This document shows, in pieces, positions 33,007 through 41,586 of a stretch of DNA of 43,497 bases. The notes under the pieces are model-generated. The model did no database searches, was not told where the DNA came from, and was given only the letters and a program-made list of their open reading frames with translations. Position 1 is the first letter of the stretch; the number at the start of each line of letters is the position of its first letter. Both the position numbers and the translations under genes were made by a program. Origin of the DNA: Bacteroidota bacterium (lineage in GTDB: Bacteria > Bacteroidota > Bacteroidia > Chitinophagales > Chitinophagaceae); contig JABDGW010000021.1 of assembly GCA_013285855.1 (NCBI GenBank), positions 1 to 43,497 on the forward strand. The letters run 5' to 3'.

Positions 33007-33678
33007 ATGGACAATTATATTTTTAAAGAAGTTGACAATTATATCAGCTCGCTCTTAATTCATGAAGACGAAGTTTTATTATCAATACCACAAACATTAA
33101 AAGATGCTAATCTTCCTTTTAGCACAATTTCACCTAACCAGGGAAAGTTTTTACAAATAATGGCTCTCGCTTGTAATGCAAAAAATATTTTAGAACTCGG
33201 AACGTTAGGCGGATACAGCGCAATCTGGCTTGCAAGAGCGCTGCCTGAAGATGGCAAAATGATTACGATTGAAATAGATGCTGCACGTGCTGCAGTTGCA
33301 AAGAAAAATATCGAACGTGCCGGACTGTCCGACAAAGTTGAAATACGCATTGGAAAGGCAATGGAAATATTACAGCAACTTAATCAAGACAATAGAGAAC
33401 CGTTTGATTTGATTTTTATTGATGCAGACAAAGAACCTTATGCCGAATACTTTAAATTGTCCTTACAATTATCAAGACAAGGGACATTTATTATTGCTGA
33501 CAACGTTATTCGTGAAGGCCAAGTAATGAATGCAAACATTAAAGATGATTTTATAAACGGTGTGCAACGTTTCAACAATTTACTTGCAATGACAACAAAT
33601 GTGACCTCAACGATTATTCAAACAGTCGGAATAAAACCACATGACGGAATCTCTTTGTCAATTGTAAGTAGCAAATAA
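33007..33678 (+). CDS. Class I SAM-dependent O-methyltransferase
   Basis: 223 residues. Motif I for SAM is ILELGTLGGYSAIWLARALPEDGKMITIEID (about 62-92). FDLIFIDADKEPYAEYF (about 138-154) holds the metal-binding Asp of caffeoyl-CoA/catechol O-methyltransferase-type (Methyltransf_3) proteins, and IIADNV follows. The acceptor substrate cannot be inferred. The gene lies alone between an MFS gene and a GH20 gene, and its 3' flank carries a short hairpin. Codon use appears similar to neighbours. Confidence 0.9.
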   Translation: MDNYIFKEVDNYISSLLIHEDEVLLSIPQTLKDANLPFSTISPNQGKFLQIMALACNAKNILELGTLGGYSAIWLARALPEDGKMITIEIDAARAAVAKKNIERAGLSDKVEIRIGKAMEILQQLNQDNREPFDLIFIDADKEPYAEYFKLSLQLSRQGTFIIADNVIREGQVMNANIKDDFINGVQRFNNLLAMTTNVTSTIIQTVGIKPHDGISLSIVSSK

Positions 33679-33692
33679 ATTCAAATTATAAA

Positions 33693-33718
33693 TTGGTATG
33701 GACAAATCTTAATACCAA
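33693..33718. terminator. Weak hairpin between methyltransferase and hexosaminidase genes
   Basis: TTGGTAT (33693-33699) and ATACCAA (33712-33718) pair perfectly around 12 nt, shortly after the O-methyltransferase stop. There is no U-tract. It could act as a weak transcript end for either convergent gene. Confidence 0.3.
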
Positions 33719-33870
33719 AAGTACGAACGCACAACAACATGTTTGGCAATAGGCTGTCTGACGGGAGAACAATCAGCTACAAATGTCTCGTCCTGAAATT
33801 TGTTAACTAAAAAAGCCGATTTTATGGACTTAAAAACACAAAGATCATCTTTCAATTTAGCATCATAAAT

Positions 33871-35859
33871 TTATTCATCATCTTTTTCATTCAATACTCT
33901 TTTTCTCAATTCACTTAAAGGCATGGAAATCATTCTGCCGATTGGCTGGTTGCCTCGATAAGTAATAACTTTTATCTGCGTTGCTTCTTTTGGTGCAATA
34001 AGCGGCTGCGTATATTTTGGATAAAATTTATCAGGATAAGAATTATCAAAACTGTAATAAATATCTAATCCATTCACTTCATTTTTCAGTTCAATTTTAA
34101 GTGTGCTGTCTTTATCAAGTGAGGGGATAAATTCAGGATCGTACATGCTTGGTGCATACTTTACTTCTTCTACATTAAATCTTTTAAACTGCGCTTCTAC
34201 CCTGCTTACAAAATCATCCCAGTTTTTATTTTCTTTTGGCGACCAGGCATCTTCTGCAATAGCAAAAGCACGTGGCCAGGTCATATATTCTGCCTGGCGA
34301 AAAGTATATACCTGTTCTGTCCATAAATTACCTTGTGCACCAAGAATATATTTTTTATCAGCGTCACCAATGCCAGCCGGCATCGGATCAAAGCTGTACA
34401 CCTTATTTAAGCGAAGTGATGAATAGACATACGGCTCCATTATTTTATCGCTTTGCATGTAATCAAGATATAAAAAAGCTGTTGGACTCATCACAACATA
34501 GTGCCCCATTTTTGCGGCCGCAACTCCTCCGCTAACAGGTGTGTATGCCAATCCTGCTGATATATCATCACCCGGTTTTGGAGCAGGAACGCCATCTTTG
34601 GGACCGCGCCAACTCATTACAGCGGCATTAGGGCCTATTCCGCCTTCTAAAATCTCATCCCAACCCATAAATTTTTTCCCTTTTGCCTCAACGATCTTCT
34701 CAAGGCGTTTTTCAAAATAGCTTTGCACTTCTTCATAGGTTTTTAAATTCTCTTTTTGCATTAATGCTGTTATTGCATCACTGCTTTTCCAAAATGTTTT
34801 AAAGGTTTCATCACCGCCCATGTGTATGTATTCAAACGGGAAAAGTGCTGCAACTTCTGTAACCACTTTATCTAAAAAATTATATACATTTTCATTGGCC
34901 GGACAAAGATTATCATCATAAATAGCCGTATGCGTGTCCCAATCTTTTATTGATTCTCCGGAAGCAACGCCAATATTTTTTACGCCACCGGAGCAGGAAA
35001 GTTCAGGATACGCAGTAATTGCTGCAAGGCTATGCCCAGGCACATCAATCTCAGGCATAATATTTATAAAACGTTCCTTAGCATATTGTATTATTTCTTT
35101 AATATCATCCTGTGTATAAAAGCCGCCATAATTGCGCGGTTCATTTGCAGCAGGCGGAGCAAACGTTCCAAACTGGCCAACTTTATATGGTCTCCATGCA
35201 CCAACCTGCGTAAGCTTTGGTAAACTTTTAATTTCAATACGCCATCCTTCATCATCACTTAAATGCAAATGCAGAAGATTCAGTTTATATTTCGACATCT
35301 GATCAATATAAGCTTCCACTTCTTTTTTTGTAAAGAAATGACGCGTCACATCAAACATTAAACCTCTCCATTCAAAACGGGGAGAATCTGTTATCTCAAC
35401 ACAAGGCGCTTGCCATGAAACATTTTTTACTAAAACGCTGTCTTCAATTTCTGCCGGAAATAACTGCAGTAATGTTTGCACGCCATAAAAAATACCCGCA
35501 GGTTTATTTGCTTTTATAGTTATGTTTTTTGTTGTTACTGATAAAGTATAACCTTCATTACCCAGTGTTGCATCTGGAGTTTTATTCAACTCTAATTTTA
35601 TAACTGCAGTTGGTGCATTACCGGAAACAGCAACTTTATAACCTGTGGGAACAGATAATCTTTTTTGAAGATCAACAAGCGTTTGTTTTAACTCTGTTGT
35701 TTCAACCGTTTGAATGGTAATGTTTTGAGGAAGTGTAAAATAACCTGACTTCTGTTCAATCTTTACAGGCTCCGGAATAATAGAAATCTTAGAACTCGTT
35801 TGGCAAAAAACAATTGTGTTGATGGCAATCGAAATTAAAAGCAAAACTGATTTTTTCAT
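33871..35859 (-). CDS. Beta-N-acetylhexosaminidase (GH20)
   Basis: 662 residues from the ATG at 35857-35859 (signal peptide MKKSVLLLISIAINTIVFCQ). A frame extending to 35931 adds 24 residues before this signal and is rejected. Domains: GH20b-type N-terminal (about 25-145), GH20 barrel (about 150-500) with the catalytic Asp350-Glu351 pair in HMGGDETFKTF, and a C-terminal CHB_HEX_C-like domain (IYYSFDNSYPDKFYPKYTQPL...). It cleaves terminal GlcNAc or GalNAc from chitin fragments or glycans in the periplasm. It is the downstream partner of a transglutaminase-like gene, 68 bp away. A fragment of a second copy lies at 32758. Confidence 0.94.
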   Translation of the reverse strand: MKKSVLLLISIAINTIVFCQTSSKISIIPEPVKIEQKSGYFTLPQNITIQTVETTELKQTLVDLQKRLSVPTGYKVAVSGNAPTAVIKLELNKTPDATLGNEGYTLSVTTKNITIKANKPAGIFYGVQTLLQLFPAEIEDSVLVKNVSWQAPCVEITDSPRFEWRGLMFDVTRHFFTKKEVEAYIDQMSKYKLNLLHLHLSDDEGWRIEIKSLPKLTQVGAWRPYKVGQFGTFAPPAANEPRNYGGFYTQDDIKEIIQYAKERFINIMPEIDVPGHSLAAITAYPELSCSGGVKNIGVASGESIKDWDTHTAIYDDNLCPANENVYNFLDKVVTEVAALFPFEYIHMGGDETFKTFWKSSDAITALMQKENLKTYEEVQSYFEKRLEKIVEAKGKKFMGWDEILEGGIGPNAAVMSWRGPKDGVPAPKPGDDISAGLAYTPVSGGVAAAKMGHYVVMSPTAFLYLDYMQSDKIMEPYVYSSLRLNKVYSFDPMPAGIGDADKKYILGAQGNLWTEQVYTFRQAEYMTWPRAFAIAEDAWSPKENKNWDDFVSRVEAQFKRFNVEEVKYAPSMYDPEFIPSLDKDSTLKIELKNEVNGLDIYYSFDNSYPDKFYPKYTQPLIAPKEATQIKVITYRGNQPIGRMISMPLSELRKRVLNEKDDE

Positions 35860-35927
35860 GTATGGCAATTTGTAATGCGCTAAAAATAGCGTAAGAAATT
35901 TATCAAGACAATAAATTTGTTGAATTA

Positions 35928-36983
35928 TCAATTGTTTAAGGCAATATCTTTTATGATAATCGGTGGATATGGAAACGGCTGCTTTTTTATATTGAGTTTA
36001 TAGCGCAACACAACATCTCCGTTATAAATTACCTGCAGCCACTGCACCTCTTCATCAGTTACAATATATTCAGCAGTTACTTTATCACCTTTTATAACAC
36101 AGGTTTTTTTTGCTTTTAAACACGAATCTGCAAAAGCAATATCTGCAGAATCAATTGATGCTTTATCAAGCAGGTAAAGATTTTTTTTATCATCAATGGT
36201 TTGCAAAACAATAGTAACAGTATCGCCAACTGTTGCATTTATAATTCCTTTTGAAGGTGAATAAGAAACTATTTTATAATTGAAATAAGGTTGTTTAAAA
36301 GGTGAATGGTTAAATTCCGCAAGTGTTGGCGGATCGTTTAATAAAGTCCATTTTATGTCACCGGGATAATGATCCTGTATAAAATATTTTGGCGGCGTTA
36401 AAAAATAATTCTCATTCAAATCTTTAATAAAAGAATTGCCGGCAACACTTATATAACCACTTGCCCATGTTACATCAAGCAAATACCAGTTACTGTCAAT
36501 CATTACAGCATTCCACTTGTGGTTACACCTGAATTGGCCGTTATTAAAAGATGTTCTTGCGTACCCGGTAATCACTTCACTTTTAATGCCGGCATAATCG
36601 CAAAGCGTTTTAAATAAACGCGCATAACCATCGCAAAAAGCATATCTTCTTTTTAAAACAATTTCTGCTACTCTTTCATTAAGTGTTTTATACATTGTAT
36701 CTGCATCGTATGCCGCTTCTGCTCCGTCATCTTCATATACAACAGGCCGCGGCTGAAAACGGATAGTATTGTATGAAATATGATCTGTTATCCAGTAAAA
36801 AACAGATCTTACTTTTTCAAGTTCTGTCGTATAAGGCGAAGTAAGCAGGTAAGATAAAGTATCAGGCGAAGAGGCATTTATTTCTTCAGCTTTCGAGTCA
36901 ATTGCCGAAAAATTAATTGTTTTGCGTTGTGTAAAACCAACACAGGAAAAAAGAAGAAGAATAAGGCTAAACAACAATTTCAT
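35928..36983 (-). CDS. Secreted transglutaminase-like protein
   Basis: 351 residues. Signal peptide 1-19 (MKLLFSLILLLFSCVGFTQ). The transglutaminase-like domain carries the Cys-His-Asp triad: Cys117 (RRYAFCDGYARLF), His155 (CNHKWNAV) and Asp170 (YLLDVTWASG). This matches the Transglut_core family of bacterial periplasmic or surface proteins, which act on peptides in ways mostly unknown. The C-terminal 120 residues form a beta-rich extension (SPSKGIINATVGDTVTIVLQTIDDKK). It precedes the hexosaminidase and may share its transcript. Confidence 0.87.
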   Translation of the reverse strand: MKLLFSLILLLFSCVGFTQRKTINFSAIDSKAEEINASSPDTLSYLLTSPYTTELEKVRSVFYWITDHISYNTIRFQPRPVVYEDDGAEAAYDADTMYKTLNERVAEIVLKRRYAFCDGYARLFKTLCDYAGIKSEVITGYARTSFNNGQFRCNHKWNAVMIDSNWYLLDVTWASGYISVAGNSFIKDLNENYFLTPPKYFIQDHYPGDIKWTLLNDPPTLAEFNHSPFKQPYFNYKIVSYSPSKGIINATVGDTVTIVLQTIDDKKNLYLLDKASIDSADIAFADSCLKAKKTCVIKGDKVTAEYIVTDEEVQWLQVIYNGDVVLRYKLNIKKQPFPYPPIIIKDIALNN

Positions 36984-37123
36984 AACTCACGATTTCCCTT
37001 CAATAAAATTATAAATTCTTTCGTAAAAGATAAATGAATTTAATAACGTGTATTGATAAAGCTTTAATATTAACAGGATTATTTTCATTTACCTTTTTAT
37101 ACATTCGCTAAAAAATATTTTAT

Positions 37124-37918
37124 ATGATAAGTAATCATGAAATTGATTATAAAATTTTTGGTGAAGAACTGCAATATGTAGAAGTAGAATTGGATCCTAA
37201 CGAAACAGCCGTTGCAGAGCCTGGTGCATTTATGATGATGGATGATGGCATTGCTATGCAAACCATTTTTGGTGATGGCAGCCAGCAACAGGACAATAGT
37301 ATTATGGGTAAATTATTCAGTGCCGGCAAACGCATGCTGGTTGGTGAAAATTTATTCATGACAGCTTTTACCAACACTTCTTCCGGTAAAAAACGCGTAA
37401 GTTTTGCAGCGCCATATACAGGTAAAGTAGTTGCATTAAATTTATTGCAGTTAGGCGGAAAAATTATTGCGCAAAAAGATGCTTTTTTATGCGCCGCAAA
37501 AGGTGTAAGCATTGGTATAGAATTTCAGCGCAAGCTGGGCACAGGTTTATTTGGCGGCGAAGGTTTTATTATGGAAAAAATCGAAGGCGATGGAATGGCT
37601 TTTTTACATGCAGGCGGTTACGTGCAGGAAAAAGATCTGTTACCCGGTGAATTATTAAAGATTGATACCGGCTGTATTGTTGGCTTTACCGGCGGTGTTG
37701 ATTACGATATTCAATTTATTGGCGGAATAAAAAATACAATCTTTGGTGGTGAAGGATTATTTTTTGCCACATTACGTGGCCCCGGAAAAGTATGGATACA
37801 ATCTTTGCCGATAAGCCGTTTGGCTTCACGCATACTTGCGTTTGCAACGTATAACCGCAAAGAGCAGGGAAGCATTTTAGGGAGATTAGGCAATATGATT
37901 GATGGCGATGGATATTGA
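37124..37918 (+). CDS. AIM24 / TIGR00266 family protein
   Basis: 264 residues without a signal peptide. The family marks are IFGEELQYVEVELDPNETAVAEPGAFMMMDDGIAM at the start, FAAPYTGKVVALNL, GEGFIMEKIEGDGMAFLHAGGYV, and GVDYDIQFIGGIKNTIFGGEGLFFATLRGPGKVWIQSLP at the end. These Gly-rich beta-sheet proteins (TIGR00266/AIM24) are widespread; their role is not settled. It is the first gene of a plus-strand series with acylphosphatase and a TMEM175-like channel, but an inverted repeat lies directly after its stop and might separate them. Confidence 0.9.
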   Translation: MISNHEIDYKIFGEELQYVEVELDPNETAVAEPGAFMMMDDGIAMQTIFGDGSQQQDNSIMGKLFSAGKRMLVGENLFMTAFTNTSSGKKRVSFAAPYTGKVVALNLLQLGGKIIAQKDAFLCAAKGVSIGIEFQRKLGTGLFGGEGFIMEKIEGDGMAFLHAGGYVQEKDLLPGELLKIDTGCIVGFTGGVDYDIQFIGGIKNTIFGGEGLFFATLRGPGKVWIQSLPISRLASRILAFATYNRKEQGSILGRLGNMIDGDGY

Positions 37919-37930
37919 TGAAGTCAGGAA

Positions 37931-38000
37931 AGACCGAAAGTCAGAAAGTCGGAAAGAATTGATCTTCTTCCGGACTTACCGACTTACTGACTTTCGGACT
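37931..38000. repeat. 26-bp inverted repeat of iterated AAGTCRG words
   Basis: Arms 37931-37956 and 37975-38000 pair at 23 of 26 positions around an 18-nt loop. Each arm is itself a string of AAAGTCAG / AAGTCGG words, so direct and inverted repetition are combined. The left arm starts 12 bp after the AIM24 stop and the right arm ends 10 bp before the acylphosphatase ATG. Confidence 0.75.
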
Positions 38001-38010
38001 AATTATAACT

Positions 38011-38289
38011 ATGAACTTAACCGCAAAACATATTGTAGTAAAAGGTAAAGTGCAGGGTGTTTTCTTTAGAAAAAATACAAAGCAAATAGCTGACGATCTA
38101 AACATATCAGGCTGGGTAAAAAATACTGACGAAGGCCATGTTGAAATTTTTGCGCAGGCATTTGAAGATGAAGTTGAAAAATTCATACATTGGTGTAAAC
38201 AAGGCCCGTCAAAAGCAGATGTTGAAAATGTTGAGATAAAAGATGCAAAGCCGGATAATAGCATCAACCATTTTTCAATTAAGTATTAA
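38011..38289 (+). CDS. acyP: Acylphosphatase
   Basis: 92 residues, the normal family size. The two catalytic residues are present: Arg20 in KVQGVFFRKNT and Asn38 in GWVKNTDEGHVEI. It hydrolyses acyl phosphates such as acetyl phosphate and 1,3-bisphosphoglycerate in the cytoplasm. The next gene starts 10 bp later on the same strand, suggesting co-transcription. Confidence 0.94.
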   Translation: MNLTAKHIVVKGKVQGVFFRKNTKQIADDLNISGWVKNTDEGHVEIFAQAFEDEVEKFIHWCKQGPSKADVENVEIKDAKPDNSINHFSIKY

Positions 38290-38298
38290 TGCACTTTG

Positions 38299-38922
38299 AT
38301 GGAAGAACAAAAACATAAACTTGCATTACGTTCAGTGCGCCTGGAAGCTTTAGGTGATGGCATTTTTGCTGTTGCCATGACGATTCTTACAGTAGAATTA
38401 AAATGGCCGGAGCTTAAAGACACATCGTGGCAGGGATTTGTGAACGCCTTTCATCAATTATTGCCTGGCTTGCTTTGTTATATTATCAGCTTTATTGTTT
38501 TGGGCATTATGTGGTTTGGTCATCGTATGATATTTGAATACATCGGCAAAACAAACAGGCATTTTATTTATCTCGGCATTTTATTTTACATGATGGTTTG
38601 CCTTGTGCCTTTGAGTACAAGATTTCTTGCTGAAAATGCTTTGCAATGGGGAACCATATTTGTTTATGGGTTGAATTTAAGTTTATGCAATCTTAGCCTT
38701 TACATGCAATGGACATACGGAATTAAACACGCAGGTTTGCTTGAAAGAGAGTTGCCCCCGGAAGTAAAAAAAGAAGCAAGATTTTTATTTTTGATTTCGC
38801 CGGTTGTCTACACAATAGCGATTATTATTTCATTATGGTTTCCAATAGCAAGCATTTTTATATTTGTTGCAACTCCTCTATTATACCTCATTCCAAATAA
38901 GCTGGATAAATATTTGCCCTGA
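38299..38922 (+). CDS. TMEM175/DUF1211-like potassium channel protein
   Basis: 207 residues from the ATG at 38299; an in-frame TTG just before it would add one residue. About six membrane helices. The N-terminal motif is RLEALGDGIFAVAMTIL (14-30), the pore-helix signature of the prokaryotic TMEM175 family, whose usual form is R-x-x-x-F-S-D. Here the Ser is Gly and the Phe is Leu. Members form K+-selective leak channels in the cytoplasmic membrane. It follows the acylphosphatase with almost no gap. Confidence 0.85.
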   Translation: MEEQKHKLALRSVRLEALGDGIFAVAMTILTVELKWPELKDTSWQGFVNAFHQLLPGLLCYIISFIVLGIMWFGHRMIFEYIGKTNRHFIYLGILFYMMVCLVPLSTRFLAENALQWGTIFVYGLNLSLCNLSLYMQWTYGIKHAGLLERELPPEVKKEARFLFLISPVVYTIAIIISLWFPIASIFIFVATPLLYLIPNKLDKYLP

Positions 38923-38950
38923 TTATAATCAACAGTAATTAAAGAAATAA

Positions 38951-39526
38951 TTATTTTGAAAACTGCAGCACAAATTTTCTATACATAAACCAGTTATACA
39001 ACATAATAAAAACAGGTAAGAAAATAAATGTTGATATTAAGCTGTTCCTGTAAAAAGGTAAGCCAAAACTGTAAGATTGCCAAAGCCCGCTAATGTCTTT
39101 ATTATAACCCATTGCCGCACCTTGTGTTTTCCATACAATTAAATTAGATAATAAAAAGAAAACTGTCGGACCAATAAATGCTGCAGCTATCACTCCTGCA
39201 GTTTTGTAATTTCTTAAAGCAATTCCAATCAGCGTTAATACAATAAACAAAACATAATTTATTATTTGTCCGCTGTAAAAACCTTCATAAGGAAAAACAT
39301 TTACTGCATGCAAAGCCTGCAATAAGACATCGCTTATAAAAAGTGTAAGCAAAGGAAATAAAAATGCCAGCTTTTTATCCTGTATACGCAAACCTGCAAA
39401 TAAAGAAACAGCTATCACCGCGGTAAAACCACTGAGGTTAATTTGCGGTGCGCATATAATTTTTACAAGTGCTGATGTAACAACTAAAATAAAAAAGAAA
39501 ATTATTATTTGCTTAGATAGCTTCAT
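38951..39526 (-). CDS. DUF6580-family membrane protein
   Basis: 191 residues with five or six membrane helices. INLSGFTAVIAVSLFAGLRIQDKKLAFLFPLLTLFISDVLLQ is close to the conserved N-terminal block of DUF6580 (the ECF-like putative transport proteins of Bacteroidota). The second half is NSLISTFIFLPVFIMLYNWFMY. Substrate-binding is proposed for the family by resemblance to ECF S-components, but is not proven. It is convergent with the TMEM175-like gene (28 bp apart) and 36 bp downstream of manA. Confidence 0.72.
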   Translation of the reverse strand: MKLSKQIIIFFFILVVTSALVKIICAPQINLSGFTAVIAVSLFAGLRIQDKKLAFLFPLLTLFISDVLLQALHAVNVFPYEGFYSGQIINYVLFIVLTLIGIALRNYKTAGVIAAAFIGPTVFFLLSNLIVWKTQGAAMGYNKDISGLWQSYSFGLPFYRNSLISTFIFLPVFIMLYNWFMYRKFVLQFSK

Positions 39527-39562
39527 ACAGGTTTATTTGAACGGCAAAAATAAGTAATTCAA

Positions 39563-40768
39563 TTATGGCACAAAGGCTTTATACGCATATAGTTTTTCCT
39601 GTGTGGAAACAATGTAGGTTTCTCCATGCAAAATCGCAACTGCTTCTCCTTTTTTTGCCGTAATGGTATTTGTTCCTGAAACCTGCATTTCTCCTTCAAT
39701 AACTACAATAATTTCAAGCGAGGCTGCTTCGCTCTCATACGTTTCATTCGCATTCAATTCTAATTTGCTTATTCCAAAATCTTCAACCGGGCAGGGATAA
39801 TTTTTTTCACCGCTTGTAAGATCAATGCCTTTCATAATGTTGGGTTCAATGCCTTCAAAAATTATATGCTTTATCAGTTCAGGCACGTCAACATGTTTTG
39901 GCGTTAATCCGCCGCGCAAAACATTATCGCTGTTTGCCATTAATTCAACATTCTGCCCTTCCATATAAGCATGTGGTACGCCGGCACCCTGGAACACAGC
40001 TTCACCCGGATTTGCTTTTACAATGTTGAAAAAATAAATAGAGAAAATTCCGCGATCAAAATTTGATAAAGGCTCTTCATTTTCATACAACTTAGCAACC
40101 CACCAGCCTGCATCATGCCTTGTAAGTTCATTATTTTTTTTGCGTTGTATTTCTCTTTTAATTAAACCTATTAACAATGCATCAACTTCATTTTGCGGCA
40201 TCAGCATTACATGTTCATATAAACCTTTATACTTTTTCTCCAAAACAATTTTTTCAAAGCTTTTAAATTCAGGAACAGTTTGTACAACTTTTAATAATTC
40301 ATCTTCCAATAAAAATCCATGCAATAACCAGAATTCGCTTAACGCAACCATTACTTCAGGTTTATGGTTTTTGTCTTTGTAATTCCGGTTTGATGCATTA
40401 ATAGCAACTCCTCTAGCTTCTTCTTCTTCAAAGCCTTTTGCGGCAGCTTTTTTTGATGGATGCACCTGTATGCTCAGCATTTCTTGTACATCGAGTATTT
40501 TGAAAAGATAAGGCAACTCGCCAAACGCTTTATACACTTTTTCACCAATAAATAATTCCGGGTTTTGTTGTATTAATTTAAATAAATTTTCTTCAGCAGC
40601 ATTCACTGTTATTGTTGAAGAAGCGGATGGATGCGCTCCCATCCAATATTCTGCAAATGGTTTGTTACCCGGGTTACTTATGCCAAGCCAGTGCGGAATA
40701 TATTCTGATCCGCCCCATGCGTAATGCTGCACTTTTCCTTTTAGCTTAAAAATTTTATCTTGTATCAT
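39563..40768 (-). CDS. manA: Mannose-6-phosphate isomerase, class I
   Basis: 401 residues from the ATG at 40766-40768; a TTG-started form five residues longer is less likely. Type I PMI motifs: zinc ligands Gln101 and His103 in IQVHPSKK, Glu138 in HKPEVMVAL and His266 in GAGVPHAYMEG, and Arg285 in DNVLRGGLTPKHVDV. It interconverts fructose-6-phosphate and mannose-6-phosphate, feeding mannose into central metabolism or GDP-mannose into glycan synthesis. Its start codon is only 19 bp from the divergent yraN start. Confidence 0.95.
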   Translation of the reverse strand: MIQDKIFKLKGKVQHYAWGGSEYIPHWLGISNPGNKPFAEYWMGAHPSASSTITVNAAEENLFKLIQQNPELFIGEKVYKAFGELPYLFKILDVQEMLSIQVHPSKKAAAKGFEEEEARGVAINASNRNYKDKNHKPEVMVALSEFWLLHGFLLEDELLKVVQTVPEFKSFEKIVLEKKYKGLYEHVMLMPQNEVDALLIGLIKREIQRKKNNELTRHDAGWWVAKLYENEEPLSNFDRGIFSIYFFNIVKANPGEAVFQGAGVPHAYMEGQNVELMANSDNVLRGGLTPKHVDVPELIKHIIFEGIEPNIMKGIDLTSGEKNYPCPVEDFGISKLELNANETYESEAASLEIIVVIEGEMQVSGTNTITAKKGEAVAILHGETYIVSTQEKLYAYKAFVP

Positions 40769-40787
40769 ATTTACCCTTAACAATTAT

Positions 40788-41147
40788 ATGTCTGACTGGA
40801 ACAAAACTACTGGTAATAAAGGAGAAGAACTCGCTGCCAATTATCTTTCTGACAAAGGCTATGAAATTGTTGAACGCAACTGGCGCTTTCGTTATGCTGA
40901 AGTTGACATTATTGCTTCAAAAAACAACCGCCTTCATTTTTTTGAAATTAAAACCCGCACATCAGGCAAATACGGAAAGCCAGAAGAAAGTATGAGCCAT
41001 AAAAAAATGAGTATGCTTAAAACTGCTGCTGAAGAATATCAATATAAAAATCCACAATGGAAATATGTGCAGTTTGATGTGCTGGCTATTACAATTATAA
41101 ACAGCGTTCCGGTAGAATATTTTTTAATTGAGGATGTGTATTTTTAG
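40788..41147 (+). CDS. YraN family (UPF0102) endonuclease-like protein
   Basis: 119 residues, the normal size. Signature: NKGEELAANYLSDKGYEIVERNWRFRYAEVDIIASKNNRLHFFEIKTRTSGKYG, a restriction-endonuclease-like fold in which E-D-E/K residues (Glu at 14, Asp at 40, Glu-x-Lys in FEIKTR) form the nuclease-type site. Found in most bacteria; suggested role in DNA repair or recombination, unproven. Its stop codon TAG (41145-41147) lies at the outer edge of the left inverted repeat around the four-helix-bundle gene. Confidence 0.9.
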   Translation: MSDWNKTTGNKGEELAANYLSDKGYEIVERNWRFRYAEVDIIASKNNRLHFFEIKTRTSGKYGKPEESMSHKKMSMLKTAAEEYQYKNPQWKYVQFDVLAITIINSVPVEYFLIEDVYF

Positions 41148-41178
41148 TTCATGGATCATAGATAATAGTTCATGGTTA
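41146..41178 (+). repeat. Left inverted-repeat arm of the four-helix-bundle element
   Basis: Made of iterated AGTTCATGG / ATCATAGAT words. Its reverse complement recurs at 41587-41618 (right arm), with TAGTCCATAGATCATAGT aligning to TAGTTCATGGATCATAG. It begins at the yraN stop codon. Confidence 0.65.
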
Positions 41179-41210
41179 GTCGCTTTAGTTTGTTACCCTA
41201 AAATTTTTAT

Positions 41211-41565
41211 ATGGCATTTAAATTTGAATCTCTCACAGTTTGGAAAAAGGGTTTTCAACTTGCAAATGATATTGATTTATTGACAGAAAGCTTTCCAAAA
41301 AAAGAGATATTTAATTTATCTTCTCAAATAAAACGGGCGGCAGATTCAATAGTTCTGAATATTGCCGAAGGAAGCACAGGTCAAACCAAACCAGAGTTTA
41401 AAAGATTCTTAAATATTTCATTAAGAAGTGCAGTAGAAGTTGTTGCGTGTTTGATGATGGCGAAAGCAAGAGCTTACATAACCGAAATCCAGTATAAAAA
41501 TTTTTTATGACGAATATGAGATTTTATGCAAAATGATTACTGCATTGCGCAACTCACTTAATTAG
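41211..41565 (+). pseudogene. Four-helix-bundle (S23/IVS family) protein, one-base frameshift
   Basis: The first 98 codons encode FKFESLTVWKKGFQLANDI ... SSQIKRAADSIVLNIAEGSTGQTKPEFKRFLNISLRSAVEVVACLMMAKARAYI, the S23 ribosomal/IVS-encoded four-helix-bundle family. At a T6 run (41501-41506) the frame ends in TGA at 41508. If one T is removed the frame continues as YDEYEILCKMITALRNSLN and stops at 41563-41565, giving 117 residues, the usual family length and with the family's conserved ALRNS tail. So the gene is either a recent frameshift mutant, or a homopolymer sequencing error. Inverted repeats at 41146-41178 and 41587-41618 flank it. In other bacteria the family is encoded by 23S rRNA intervening sequences and near retroelements. 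Confidence 0.8.
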
Positions 41566-41586
41566 TATATTATGTTAAAAACAACA

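Noticed and set aside
33720-33830. Integron-like attachment site after the O-methyltransferase gene (ACAACATGTTTGGCAATAGG)
   Set aside because: The text resembles 3' ends of accessory genes but has no attC-type paired core sites, and no integrase is near.
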